Positions 48,453 through 61,182 of a DNA stretch of 64,000 nt are shown one piece after another (position 1 is the first letter of the stretch; every line of letters starts with the position of its first letter). The DNA lies in assembly GCA_965153455.1 (NCBI GenBank), contig OZ234500.1:14755579-14819578 (forward strand), in the 5' to 3' direction. The notes under the pieces were generated by a model. The model was given only the letters and a program-made list of their open reading frames with translations. It ran no database searches and was not told the DNA's origin. Source of the DNA: Sphagnum compactum. Its lineage: Eukaryota; Bryophyta; Sphagnopsida; Sphagnales. Both the position numbers and the translations under genes were made by a program.

Positions 48453-49640
48453 CTTCCCAACTCTGAGATCTCACAAAATACTAGCTGGCCAGCAGCCGCT
48501 AACCCCACCAACCAAGCTTGGCTAGCTTCTGATCTTACACACAGCTCTTGAAAACCCAGTCGCCAACTGCTTCTGCAAGAGTTCAAAGCTGGAAGTTGCA
48601 GGAACCAAACATTTGGGGGAACGTCAGTCACTGCATGTGCCTAGCTGATTCCTGTAGCTAGAATTTTCTGCTAGCAAGACTGCCGGACTAGACTGCAACC
48701 CAAGAACATGAGCCAGGATTCAAGGAATGCAAACTGGGTACCACTGAGTTTCAGACACTGTTGAAAGATACAACGTCAACAGCAAGTCTAGATATCCTGT
48801 AGTTAGGATTCCTGCTCATCTAGACGAAGCTGCTTGCTGCAGGGTCAGACCGACTGCAACTGGAAAAACCCAAACTCCTGCAAAATCTACTAATACTATA
48901 GCAGCAAGCACAAATTTTCTAAAAACTTTTGTGCAGTCAGAAGTTGGCAAACCAAAACTCCGAGTAATATCTCCTCGAGAATCAAGACAAAGTTCCGAAT
49001 TTCAACTCCTGGCACTAGACGTCAACACTAGTTTGCAATGTGAAGAGAAGAAGACATTAAGAAAGCAAATGCAATGTTCACAGCGAAAAGAGAAGCGTGG
49101 GAGATTCAAGGACCAGCTCTGGCTACTCTGCTGCTGCTGCTGCTGCTTCTGGTGGCGAAAAAAATTACAAAGCAATCAGCGGGAGCTCGGAATTCTAGAA
49201 TCACTCGCAAAAGTTCACAACTGCACAGATGCAGAAGATCACATGAGAGCTTTGAAGTCAATAAGAAAATTGCAAACTACTACTTACACCAAAAAGAAAA
49301 ACTCTCGAGATGAAGTCCTGACAGAACACAAAATTTAGAAAAAAATCGACCAAAAACTGCTGCTGCTGCTGCTCTCAAAAGCACAATTGTGCAAGTGATA
49401 GGCGTGATGAGACGAAGAAACACCGATCTAAAAAAGGTATCACGAGAGGGAGAAGAGAGAGAGAGAGAGGGAGGGAGGGAGCGCGCGCGAGAGAGAAGGA
49501 GATGGGGTGGTCCGAGCGAACGGGCGGGCGTGACGACAGGTGCACCAGTTGCGTACGACTGCATTTGCAACGGATCCCTCTCTGTCTCTCTCGCAACTGG
49601 TTTACTGTTTTGACCCATTCAAACCCTGCCAAAAAAGTAA
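48453..49640 (-). promoter_or_regulatory. 5' UTR / promoter region of gene C
   Basis: This GC-richer stretch lies upstream of the gene C start codon. It contains (CTG)6 at 49128-49145, a second CTG run at 49358-49373, and a GA-rich run at about 49449-49500 (CT-rich on the gene's strand, as in many plant 5' UTRs). Open frames at 48931-49338 (+) and 49280-49650 (-) are composition effects. No clear TATA box is seen. Confidence 0.4.
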
Positions 49641-49920
49641 TCCCTGTCATGATATTACTTAATTAATTAATTAATTCCTTCATTAATTCATTAGGTTTTT
49701 TAAATGCTCCAGTGACCTAGGGGTTTTTTTTTTTTTTTTTTTCTTACAAATTTCACGAGGTAGGTGGACTTATGATCCACAAGAGGATTTTGCCAAATCT
49801 GGCTAAATGCAGTCAGAGAAAAAAAAACAAAGTAGAAATTTATTGAATCCCGGCTGGCTATGTACTAGAAAGTTGCAAGAAAGCTGTTGGTAAACACCCT
49901 AGTTCAATAGCCAGGTTCCA

Positions 49921-49962
<42 letters not shown>

Positions 49963-52720
49963 TTTTTAGACATGCTGAAATTTTCAAAAAATAATTTTCT
50001 CAAAGAAATTTCTTTTCATGAAGGAAGATGAAGCATCTATTGGAATATTTGAGAATATTTAATTTCGGAAAATGGAATCTTCAAAATTAAATAATTATTC
50101 AAGCAATAGACCCAACAAACCCGCTATTTAACTATGGTACTCTTCCTTTAGGCATCACAAAATAGTCATCTATGGTAATTTTAGTTCTTCATTACTTCTT
50201 GTATTAAACCATGGTAACCTTCTCTAGGTTTTGGATTAGGCATGTTACCTAATTAGCCTTCTTTAAGTTTTGGATTATGAGTTGTAACTAGTGTTGGTTT
50301 AGTCTTCACATTTGGCATGGTAATTAATTGGTCTTCCGGATGGTAATTAGTCTTATTTAATATTTTGGATTAGGCACATGGTAATGAGCCATGAACCTAC
50401 TTTAGATTTTGGATGGGGCATGGTAAGTTAGTGTTCTTTAGTCTTTGGATTAGACATGTTAATTCTAAGTCTTAGGGATTAAGCATGGAATGCTGGATTA
50501 ACCTAATTAGCACTTTGCATAAGGATGCCATTCGAATGTTGTAGGTACCAAATTAGGTCGCAAATTAGGTTACAACTCGATGTGGTCTTTGTACCAATGA
50601 CCCAACCTCCCAAAAAAACCCAAAGCTGATTTGAATGTTTTGGAAAAGGAAAACATTCTCTGGTGTTTGTGATTTTGGTAATGTGGGCCAAAACTTTGGA
50701 AGGTGTTGTGCAAAACGGAAAAAGGTTTACTCACAAAAAAAACCTTCCAAGAATTCAACTCTGTAACATGAGCCTTATTCATTTTCTCTCTAATTACATG
50801 TTACAACACAAGTCTTGAAACCCTAAACCCTCCAACACTGTGTTTTCTTATACTTGTATTATCTTATGTAATGCTAATGTAATTCATACAAATGGTTCAT
50901 AGGGTTTAATACGAGTTTTTTCAGAGTAAAATGTGATTTTCAAGCAAAAACATTGCTAATTTTGTCAAATCAATTCTTTACAATAAAAACACGGTGGTCA
51001 AGCATGTAATGAAACTGCAATATTATTAAAGGAAGTAAAAAATTTCAAGATTGGCATGCAAAAAAGAAAAAAGAAAAACTTAATTAGGTATCATTGGATA
51101 TAGAGCATGCATCCCTTTCAGGGTAGTGTATGTTTTGAATTATGCAAGCTCTTTGCACGTGGTGAAGGACTCCTTCGAACGTTCTCATTTACCCTAAACC
51201 CAAAAGGACGTGATTCCGATGACATGCTCATCGAAAGTTTGAGCCTTAATCCAGTTGAATATATAAGGGAACAATTCAAAGAATAAAAGACACCCAATAC
51301 ATATAATTGGTAGGAGTTCAAATGAGTATATCTTATTTTCTATACATATATAGAGCATGTAAGTAGTGTTGTAAAATTACATTGTAATTTCAAGTTGGAA
51401 ATGGAACTCTATTTTCAATAAACATCTATTGTTTGAATAAATAAAAAAGGGCATTAAACAACACCATAAAATCTAGATAGGTATATATTTTTCTGTTCGA
51501 GGTCAAGGATTTTTGCAATGTTAAGTGGGGAAACTCAACTTCTTAAGTTGGAAAGTTGGGGAGTAATTAAACCTAGTGGATCCTTTCATGGTACAACTTT
51601 GGCACATTGTGTAGTGTTGGTAGGTATACCCTTTGGCCCTCCTCTCAAAAGGCTGACTAAGAAAGGAGAAAAACACTAAACAACTTGAACTTGACCCCCA
51701 TCATGCTATCCCCCTTTTAAGGTGATGTGGGTGGAGCCAGAAAGTCCAATACAAAAGTCCCTTTCTCTTGGACTTCTAGGCACTATATAGAGAGAGTGTA
51801 CCCCCCCCTTTGGTGCTTGATATTATCTAGTGGTGCTCTTCCCAAAGTAACGTGTGGGTTCCACACGGTTTGTGTGTCATGGTTGTGGTGAGATCTTAAA
51901 TTTTGAGGGAAACGGTGAGAGGATCCCCCCATCCATTGAGTTTGCACACGAATCCAAGCAAAACCCATGTAAATTTTTGGTTTTAACATTTGGGAATTAT
52001 CTTGAGTTGTGGCTTGAAGTTTGGTGAGACCTAAATTACACCAAATATATGTAAAACTCAAAATATGAAACATTCTTTGTTACAAACTGCTGAACCCTAA
52101 ACCCTAAACCCTAATCCCATACTTTTGAGTAGGCTCAATATTTCAATGCAATCAATGAGTTATGTCACAATAACAAAATTATTGTGTCACATTTTGGACC
52201 GTAAGATTGTGTATCTGTAAATGATGGACGGTTAATATTGTCAATTAAACAATCTCTTTGAGAATGATGCCTGACTTATTTGGAGCCATAAGAAAAACCA
52301 AACCCTAAAAGTTTTAAAACCTCCTCTGTTCTTGACAGTTTAGTTGGATGACATCCATAACGGTTACCCCCTTCAATGGATGAAAATTCTGGGGTAGTAG
52401 ATAGAGTGTGGTGACCTTTTCATTGATTCTTTCATCCACAAACTCCCAGACTGGTTCGACCAGTCTGTTGAACAACATCATTCTCGCACTGTTCCTGACA
52501 TCCACAGACTGTCATCCACCAACCTGCTGAAATGACATCATATTATTTCAAACAGTCGTTCACTTCTGGATGAGAAGGAAATGGCTAACCAATGTCGTCG
52601 GATGTAAGAGTAGTTCGATGTCGGATGTAAGAGTAGTAGTAGTAGTAATATTAGATGGGTTCCGAGCAGCCCAAAATTTTCACAAATTTTTTGACCCGTA
52701 AAATCTGATTTACTTACTTG
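49641..52720. other. Intergenic stretch
   Basis: Contains a T-run (49725-49742), a dispersed TAGCCAAA repeat (49759), an AT dinucleotide run (49925-49955), many degenerate GTCTT-GGATTAGGCATG words at 50.1-50.5 kb, CCCTAAA runs at 50818-50830 and 52093-52114, and a perfect 8-bp-stem hairpin AGACTGGT-TCG-ACCAGTCT at 52448-52466. No gene is supported. Confidence 0.45.
49759..49809 (-). repeat. Dispersed TAGCCAAATTTGGCTA repeat, copy 4
   Basis: The minus strand reads TTTAGCCAGATTTGGCAAAA, TCCTCTTGTGGATCATAAG, TCCACCTACC. It is closest to copy 5 at 63561, with which it shares CCTCTTGTGGAT and CCACCTACC. Confidence 0.65.
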
Positions 52721-52729
52721 CCACTATTT

Positions 52730-53430
52730 TCCTACTTGACATTTTTTAGAGCGAAACACGGGATAGGGAGGGGCCCTCAATCAACATTTCTCGAAGAAGA
52801 CTTCAAAAGTACCATTTTTCTAGGCCTGCTTTTTCATACTAAAAGGCCACGGATAGTGAGTGGGGACCAACACTTGGTCGGCTTGGACCGTAGCCACGAT
52901 TTGAAGGGAAGGCGCCGAACGAATTATTTTACTATATGTTTGGCACACAGTGTATCCGAATCACTTAAAGGTGATAGACGAAATCCGGAATTCTCTCTCC
53001 CTTTCATTAGGTCTTTTTGAACTATTTTGCAAATTGTTCGAAATCGTTTTTTTTTTCTTTTTCGATACGCTTTTTCTAGCCATCGTCAAATCCAAATTTG
53101 GTTTAGTATGAAAGTGGCCTTCTTTAGGGCAGGCTCCACCCGTAGTTCTTATAGAGAGATTTTGCCCTTGACCCTAAGCTTCTTAGGGTCAACTGCTTGT
53201 TCAAATGAAAAAATTCGACAAGCATATAGAACAACATCTTAAGGTCGTGGAAATAGTTTACAAAGTTGGGAACAATGTGTTCGGAACGATGTGTTCGAAT
53301 CTCTCCCGTGTGTTTATGTCCATTTATGTGAGGATGGGTATTGGTCCGACTTGGCCAGCCACTTGGCCTCAAGAGTGGCCATTACCGAGTACAACATCAT
53401 GTTGTCTAGTGGTGGCCGAGTGAAGTGATT
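52730..53430 (+). other. Compositionally distinct segment, unidentified
   Basis: The bases here differ from the surroundings: more G+C and many CG dinucleotides (CGAAACACGGGATAGG, GGAAGGCGCCGAACG). Successive plus frames at 52718-53020, 53027-53242 and 53205-53423 encode Arg/Ser/Phe-rich peptides. This could be a decayed insert of organellar (mitochondrial) DNA or a younger transposon. I could not match any known protein, so no function is assigned. Confidence 0.3.
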
Positions 53431-53480
53431 CCGATGACCGGAAGATGATGTATTAAATGTCTTGTAATGCTACGACGGTA

Positions 53481-53608
53481 GTTGTCAAGGGCCACAGTGA
53501 ACCAGCACCCACCAAAGAGCACCATGAAGGATGAATGATAAGTGATCAGGGAAACAGTTTTCTGTTGGGTTCCATTTCACGTTCTAACCACGGTGGTTAA
53601 GCTCAGTT
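53481..53608 (+). repeat. Inverted repeat copy, left (pairs with 57645-57777)
   Basis: The order of words is GGGCCACAGTGAACC, AGCACC, GAAGGATGAATGATAAG, AAACAGTTTTCTGTTGGG, then the palindromic TAACCACGGTGGTTA and GCTCAGT. The reverse complement of 57645-57777 shows the same series with substitutions and a CCAT expansion. Confidence 0.65.
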
Positions 53609-53610
53609 GC

Positions 53611-56600
53611 TTTTCTTTATTTAGGATTTGTTAATACCCGTGGTTATGGTTTTTCAATTCTTTCAAGAATCGGAGAGAATGGCCGGTTCCAGGGTTTGGG
53701 AACCACCAAATCGGAATCAATTAGGTATACCTGCCGGTTCTGGTCAAAGACCCGTTGATTTTCATGAAAGAACCGGCAAAGAACTAATGGTTTTCTGGAG
53801 GGTCACTTGACTTTTTCTTCCCCCCCCCTCCCTCCCAAAAAAACTTAAAGACAAATGTGGTTATCCATCAAAACCCGGGTATTTGATTTTCGGAGAACTG
53901 CAGTTATGAACCTTAAGACCCATCCTCATACCCACCCAATGGGGGTTTGGTGCAGTTTCTATCAACCACCCAACACGGGTATGTACATACTTGGGAGATG
54001 TTACACTTAACATCAAGTGTGGACATCGAAATTGACTTACGATTAGTTTAACACCTAGTCACTACCTAGTTGCCACTACATGTGCACTCACCATAAATCT
54101 ATGATATATAGATACATATCACTTCGATACATATTGAGATTTTGCATAATACACTTTACCTTTCAATAGTTTGAAAATTTTATCAAATAAAAACCCACTT
54201 TTTCATTTTATATTTGGGCTTTCGATATTTTATTCTTATTGTGATTCTTGTGCATAACTCAACTGAATTCCATGAACATCAATTTTACCACACACTAAAA
54301 ACTTATTGGATCATGTTCAAAATTTTATCACATGTTTGTTTCCACGGTTCCAGTCAGGACAAGTATAGAGAATTCACAAAGTTTTTTCCAGTTTACATGA
54401 TAGTGAACTCTAGCTTATTTGACGATTTTTATGTGATATTGGATGTGATAGAGTCGCTTTTCTTGTAATGAATTATTTGACATTTGAAGGTTATGACATC
54501 ATTTTTGCTAGTGTTGTGAATTGACTTCTAAATTGGAGCTATCAAACTAAGTTTTCATTTTCTTGTATACCAGCATACATATACACAATAAAGTTATCCA
54601 TAAAGTCAGGCGGCGGTTAGGGGGCGAGAAAGGCCAGTTTCGGCATAATAATAGGCCATCAAATGCATAAGTGGGAATGAAATTTTACAAAACGAAATAT
54701 CTGGGACTCGAATTAGTTTTTCCACCGTGGTGAATTCATTTTCATCCTCTCTTTTCTTTTCCCTGAGCACCTCGACTGCTGCTACATGTATTTTCACTAC
54801 TCCTATCTGTACAACTACTATAGTTACTCTCGAACCTTGTGCATTAAATGCTGAGCTTCAACATTTCATACTGAGATTTATTTTAATGTTCTTACTTTCC
54901 CGATACCACTGACAGAGGGGATGGGGGTGAAAGAGAGGGTGACTTTACAGATAAGTTCAACGATAGAGGACAATGGGTGGTATTAGATTGACAGTCTTCA
55001 ACCCTAACAACCATTTAACTTACTTTTTAAAGATTGAAGTTTCTCCGCCTACAAAGGCTAAGGCAAATTCCAATTGATAGTTATACATACACAGAGATAT
55101 TCAAACTTCAGATTCAGTTTATACCTAACCAATCTATAAGAATGGTGTCCTACCCGATATAAATTTGGAAACCACATCTCATTCACATGATATCACTTTA
55201 ACTTGAATATGATGTTGTGAGTATGGTATGGTACCCAACATATTACTGGCTAAAGATTAAACTCAACCATTTGGATGAAATTGGATGTACACGGATGATG
55301 AGTAGTCACGATGGGGATGAACTTAATGATGAAATTGACCACACTGTTAGAAAGTATACAACATGGGTAAAATTGAACTATGTGGTTAAACCTTCTCATA
55401 AGCATGAAATTGGATAATATGGAAAAAATTGACATGCATGAAATTCGGTTGTATGGAACAAACACATAGACAACATGGTATATACATAACCATATAGATA
55501 ACAAATGAAACATAGCACATGGATGAAATTTGAAGAAATGGACCTAAGTATGGTCGTTGTGATGAATTGACCACATAAATGTCTGAGTACTAGTTCCAAT
55601 CCTTTGTTGCAAAATCAGCAATTGTAAACAACATAACATGATCTACCATACAAACATGATTGGTAGATAATTGAAGAATGGAGTTCTCAAACATGTTCCT
55701 AATAGTTGTTCCTCATAGTTTCCAGGCCTTGTCATGTTGTTCCCAATAGCCTCACATTTTGTCCCATATTCCTTACCCAAAGGCCTACTCTTTCAACCTA
55801 CATGGGTTTAGCCAAAATGAAATGTTATATCAATCCTATTATGGAAGTGTGTAAAGTTTGGAAACTTCTTTAAAGTGCAAAAGTTTTGAAACATTTTTTT
55901 TGGGTGATGGGCTCATCACCGAAAGAACACATTTGAACTTTCGATGCACTAGAAATTAATATATTAGAAATCACACCATATGATACCCACAACTCATGTT
56001 TTGGCAAATCTTGCTGAAACAATTGATTTTTTGAAAAACAAACGAGGTCTAGTAAATCCAATTTTAATATTTCAAAAATTTTGACAATAATCTTTAAATA
56101 TTCTAAGTCCACTAGTAAGTCTCAAAGTTATCTAAAATTTCAACAAATTGTTCCAATTTTTTTCTTTCCTTTTGGCTAACCCTTTTAAGAATTAATTAAT
56201 GGCGAACATGAGTTATAGGTACAAATAGGTATCACAACAACAACTCCTTGGTTAGTTTCTCCATTTCCCTCTTTGTTGTTTTACCTTTTGGCAACAAACC
56301 CTAAACCCTAAGTTTGGGAGGGTTTCATCATCTTGGAAATAAAGTTTTGCCAGTTTCACATCACCTCTGGGTTTTACATGGCATGGTGGGATTGGATGTA
56401 CAAGATAAAGAGGATAATAACATAGCCACCACACCCATCTCCTTCTTTTCCTCATTTAATAAAATAAAATCATCTTGGTTGGCAATCCTTTTCCTCACTT
56501 GAAGAAACCAACTACTCTAGGACCTTTACCAATGTGGCATCTTCTTGAAGAATATTTATTTATTTATTTATTTTCATTTTCATTTTCATTTTTTGACTTT

Positions 56601-57060
56601 GGCCGTAAAAATTAAAAAGATGTCAAGTAATTTTTGCACTACTTCGTAACACCGCACCACAAAGCTTTAGGGCAAGCAGTCAATAGCAACGTCAAACAAA
56701 TTTCTAGAACTTTTGACATTGAAAGGACCTGATTTTGAGAAAAATCAACATTTTTTTTAAAATGATTTAATTATTGTCAAAAAGGCCAAAAAAAATTCTA
56801 GAACTTTTGGGCATTGCAATGCAAGGAGTTGATTTTGAGAAAAAAAAAATTTTTAATTCAAATTTATTTTCTAAATAATTTTTTGAAATGATAAAAGTAC
56901 AATGCTAATAAGTATCCTTTTGCTTGCTCAAGATAAGTCTTAAGAAAAGAAGAAGGAAAAAAGTTGGATGGGGTATTGTTGCTTTTGCTAAGTCAGCCAA
57001 TTGGGTTTGAACTTTGAACTTTGAACCCACACAATTCTGTGGACTGGACAAAGGGGCACA
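53611..57060. other. Intergenic stretch between the two repeat copies
   Basis: 53.63-53.81 kb is again GGTTCT/CCGGTTC-rich. Frames at 54214-54468, 54606-54797, 55217-55599 and 55870-56112 show no recognised domain. A CCCTAAA pair lies at 56296-56311 and TTTATT/TTTTCA simple runs at 56555-56590. No gene is supported. Confidence 0.4.
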
Positions 57061-57061
57061 A

Positions 57062-57082
57062 CACCCCCCCCCCCCCCCCCCC
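57062..57082. repeat. Poly-C tract
   Basis: About 20 consecutive C residues follow ACAACA. Such tracts are prone to length error in sequencing, so the exact count is unsafe. Confidence 0.9.
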
Positions 57083-57570
57083 AAACTTTTCCAGTAGATG
57101 GGGTATTATAACACTTTCCTTCTCCCTTTTTCCTTTGTACCCAAAGCCTTGGCTGAACCAGCACCTACACTGGTAGCATGGCCAAAAAAGAAAAAAATTT
57201 AAACAAAAAATGGCGCTTTCTTCTTGTGGATGGTTGCCATTGTGGCTATATCACAAAATTGAACCCAAAAAAGAAATTTAAAAAAATACCGTGCCTCCTC
57301 TAAGAGGCGTCACTTAATTGGGTGAATGGTTAACGAAGATGAAATTAGCTATCAACTCATTTGAGGTTCATCCATCCGCAACTGACCTCCGTTAACTAAC
57401 TCGGTTGTGACTGAACCTTAACCCGAGTTAAATAAAGGTAGTTTCAACTTGATAACCCATAGTGGAAGAAGTAAGTCCTATATATATAGGTTGGTAGGTA
57501 GGAAATTATGCGACTTAACAGGCAAAACTAGATGGTTTATACATATGGAAGGGCTGTCTTTACTACCTAC

Positions 57571-57623
57571 CTACTAACAACCCGTGAACTGAGCCTTGAC
57601 TCACGGGTTGTTAGTTAGTAGTT
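57571..57623. repeat. Strong hairpin near the right repeat copy
   Basis: TAACAACCCGTGA (57575-57587) and TCACGGGTTGTTA (57601-57613) are perfectly complementary over 13 bp with a 13-nt loop, and pairing continues two more bases outward. It lies 25-75 bp inside the repeat copy at 57645-57777. Confidence 0.75.
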
Positions 57624-57644
57624 AGTGAGAAAAAACAAACGTCA

Positions 57645-57777
57645 CTGAGCTAACCACCATGGTTAGCTAGGGAACTGGGACCCAACAGAAAACTGTTTGC
57701 TGGACTACGTAAGTTCCCATCCATCCATCCATCCATCCATCCTTACTGGTGCACCCGCTCGGTGCTGTGACCTGACA
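57645..57777 (-). repeat. Inverted repeat copy, right (pairs with 53481-53608)
   Basis: On the plus strand it runs ACTGAGCTAACCACCATGG, TTAGC, CCCAACAGAAAACTGTTTGC, a (CCAT)n run at 57717-57741, GGTGCACCCGCTCGGTGCTGTGACC. It contains its own hairpin GCTAACCA-CCA-TGGTTAGC (57649-57667). It is the inverted counterpart of 53481-53608. Confidence 0.65.
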
Positions 57778-57779
57778 AA

Positions 57780-60035
57780 GCCGGGCAAGTTGTTCCCGTT
57801 AAAAGGTTTTGTCATAGGGACTAGTCAGTCTTAGTTTTGTAGTAGACTCGGGTGTAAAAATAATGCCAGTTAAATTACGTAATCCGACGAAGCCGTATCA
57901 CCACCACCACCGACATGCATGTATTGAAGCCGAACATAATTTCTCAATGGAAGAAGAACAAGTGTTGATTACAATTTTTTTACAAAATGCATAAGTTACA
58001 TACACACACACACCCACATCTGAAATTAAAATTATATTATTAAAAAAAAAAAAATTCATGTAACGGTTTTGGATCCCAATGACTACCTAACTTTCGGTCA
58101 TATTTACAAATCGATTTGCTTACCGTTGTTGGTACCAAAATCAAATTGGTATGAGCACAATTGGTACCAAATCAAATTGGTATGAGTACATTGGATTTGG
58201 TCCTCCATTTTTTATGAAATTTTGGCTATAGCACCCCAGTTTTAGATACTTTTGCCAATTTTTTGCTTTGGTAAAAAAACTATTTTGGCACAAACTTTCT
58301 TCTACTTTTCTATTATGTTGTTACAATATGTGCCATCAATGACAAGATTCAACAAAGGTATGATAAAAAGTAAGGAATTTTCCCTTTTAAGTAAGTACCC
58401 ATTCGTTTGCTTCAAATTTATTTTACTTACTTTTTTTAAGCTTGCAAAATGTTTAGCATTGTTCAACCCTATTCCCCAAACATAGTAAATGTTGATTTTT
58501 AAAAAAATCAATGTTATTTTGAAAATTAAATTGGACCAATGTTTTCTGTGTGTGTGTGTGTGTATATATATAACTTTTGCTATTTTGGGATTCTTTTAAG
58601 AAAAGCTTGGTAAAACACTTTAGTCAGTGTGAATTATGTGTCTTTTCGAACAAAATTTGTCACTTTTGCAAAGCCTAAAAATTGAAAAGAAAACAACACT
58701 GGATCAAAGTGGAGTCTAATATGGAATATGAATGTTAAGAGAATTGTTAAGATAACAAAAAACTATTAAGAAAATACATTGTGTTTTAAAAACAAACACA
58801 AACCTAGAAATGTTAGGTTGTCAACCTAGATTTTGAGTACATAAAATGATGGCAACATAAGTTTGTGCATTTGTGTGCTCGAATGTGTCCTTGCGCACAT
58901 CACATTTTTGTCACCTCATTTTTTTCAATGTGTTTACTATGAATATGTTCAAGCAACAACTTCTCATCCCAAACAACATCAAAATTGTGGTGGAACAACA
59001 TTGTTATTTTCTTCATCATGTCAATTTTTTCCCATTTTAAGTGCATTTCAATCCTTCCTCATCATTTATCCTATTAGGATTGTCAATGCACAAGTTGAAG
59101 CATCTACAACATCAATTGTTCCAAAGTTAATTCTTGCAACTATAAAAAGCAATGTGAACTCCAACATGTACGAGAGATCAACCCATTCACTTGAATTTTC
59201 AAGAATCATTGATTCGTTGAATTGTCAAATAAAGAATCTAATTGCTCAATGAGTGAGAATCATCATGACTTGAGCCTTTTATTTTTGGCAACAAATTGTT
59301 GACAACACAAGAATGAAGAGAAAATCATCTTCAATGGTGGAGGCCATTTAACATGATAACAAAATATCGATCATTTCAATCAACAAAGCTTAAATTTATC
59401 AAGTCAGAACAAACATATCAAGTATTTCAATTTTTGAGATGTTGAAATAAATTCTACCGAAAAAAAACATGGTTCAAGCAATTATTGAGTTGACAAAAAT
59501 CATGGGCACATAATGTATGCCAAGTTAAACTCACGTTTAACTAACCCAACTACAATTAATTGATATTTTATTGATGATGTCTAATATTTTATCTATGATT
59601 ATTGAACTTTGATTTCTAATTCAATACTAAAAGTAACGTTAATTGAATGATAAAATGATTGAATTAATATATTGACAACTAAGATAATGCAAGCAATATT
59701 GATTGAATGATCTACATGATAATATTAATCTTTCATTAAACTATCGCAAGCAATTCTATTGATTGATCACTTGCTCAATCATTGTGATAAATTGATTAAA
59801 TTGTTACCAACAATAGATACAACTATAAATGCAAGGTTTTTTTTTGCAAAACTACATAGACACAAATTTAGTTGAAAACTTTGCACTGTACCTATCATGT
59901 GGACATTTGGTTCTCCTATCAAATTTCTTTGTTAACCAAAATAAAGTTGCATACATCACTTTTCTCTCGATAGTTCATTTGGTGTCTGAACTTAACTTTT
60001 TTTTATCCAACTTGGTCTTCTTATAACAAATTCAA
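57780..60035. other. Intergenic stretch
   Basis: No gene is supported. GT run at 58545-58563, poly-A at 58040-58053. The plus frame 58863-59252 (129 aa) has no recognised domain, though it could be antisense to, or part of, the transposon whose transposase lies at 60.0-60.4 kb. Confidence 0.4.
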
Positions 60036-60039
60036 TATG

Positions 60040-60360
60040 CATTCAACAAAAAATTTCATAACAACCAAGAAACACGTTGTGCAAGATAACAAAACAAATG
60101 ATTTGATCAAGTATAATGTTAATGTTAATATAATCTATATTTTCATTTAACTTTAATGAAAGATATTTTTTTGGAATCCCAAATGCATTTTCAATGATTT
60201 TCCTCTATTTTTTGTGCCTCCTATTATACAAATTTTCAAAACTAATATGCTTACCTTCCTTATGTGGTGTCATCAACCAAAATAAAAAAGGGTATTGTTT
60301 ATCACCTAGCAAATAAGGTGGGACATGGAAACTTTTTTCAATATTAAGAATATATATATT
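60040..60360 (-). mobile_element. PIF/Harbinger transposase fragment, decayed
   Basis: On the minus strand one frame reads FHVPPYLLGDKQYPFLFWLM, TPHKEGKHISFENLYNRRHK, a TAG stop, then RKIIENAFGIPKK; in the following stretch CFVILHNVFLGCYE appears. These match the DDE_Tnp_4 (PIF/Harbinger) layout: GD...YP with the second catalytic Asp, ENAFG with the catalytic Glu, and a C..LHN motif near the C terminus. The N-terminal half with the first catalytic Asp was not found. The enzyme would cut and paste the element, with 3-bp target duplications; this fragment is inactive. Confidence 0.7.
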
Positions 60361-61182
60361 TGGCCTAATTATAACTCTAGTACAAAATCATGGTTTTTAC
60401 GGTTTTTTAAAAACTAAATTTAGTTAAGTTTTCAATCATAATAAAGAATGGACAATTTTGGTACAATCAAAAAATATTAATACTTTGATATGCCATAAAC
60501 TTAACTAATTGTGGATGACTAAGATGATTAAAGCATGTCTTGTTTGACTTGAATAAAAATATTCAAGTTGGCTCAACATCCTACATGGCCAAATAATTAA
60601 TAAAAAAATAGATTAAAATCTATATAAATTTTAAAATATTATTATTTATTTGTCTATTTATCTATCTATGTTTGGAAAGGCACACATATCATGGATTGTT
60701 TCATAACCAAAAAAATCAAATTTAAACATCTTCATTTTCCCTTTTATCATGTGAAGGAGGATTTGTTGTTTTTTCTTGCAAGAAATAAAACTTTTTAGAT
60801 TTAAACACCTCTTTCATTTTATAAATTATCACTAGAAAATTGAAAGTTATAACAAAATATCAACATCATTCGAAAACTATATGAATAATTCAAAATTAAA
60901 ACTATTTGTTAAACTGAAGTTCAATTGAAATAGAATTAAATTTGTACAAATTTGATGGCAAAAATGTAAAAGCTTTGCAAAAGGATCCTAGTCTGTGCAG
61001 ACATATCATCTTCTTGAGCAGCAGCCCCCTCCTCCAAAGCTCGGAGTTTTTTTGAACGGTTTGGGTCGGTTTTTTTTGTTGCGTATGAGGAATTGAGAGA
61101 GAGGAAATAGAAAATCGGGGTCGTGTTGTTGCGTATGAGGAATTGAAGAGGGGATTTGGGGGGTTTTTGAGGAGCTGCTGTC
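60361..61182. other. Upstream region of CCB4
   Basis: 60.36-60.95 kb is AT-rich with nothing recognised. 60.96-61.18 kb becomes G-rich and holds two copies of GTTGCGTATGAGGAATTGA (61078 and 61128), just before the start codon; this is probably the promoter and 5' UTR of CCB4. No TATA box was identified. Confidence 0.45.

Noticed and set aside
48931-49338. 135-aa plus-strand frame near gene C
   Set aside because: It runs through a CTG microsatellite in the 5' region of gene C, has no domain, and no paralogue elsewhere in the window.
53280-53310. Possible tRNA T-loop (GTGTTCGAATCTCTC)
   Set aside because: No matching acceptor stem, D arm or anticodon arm could be folded around it.
58863-59252. 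129-aa plus frame as a gene
   Set aside because: No recognisable domain, AT-rich codons and position next to a Harbinger relic; chance or transposon-derived sequence is more likely.
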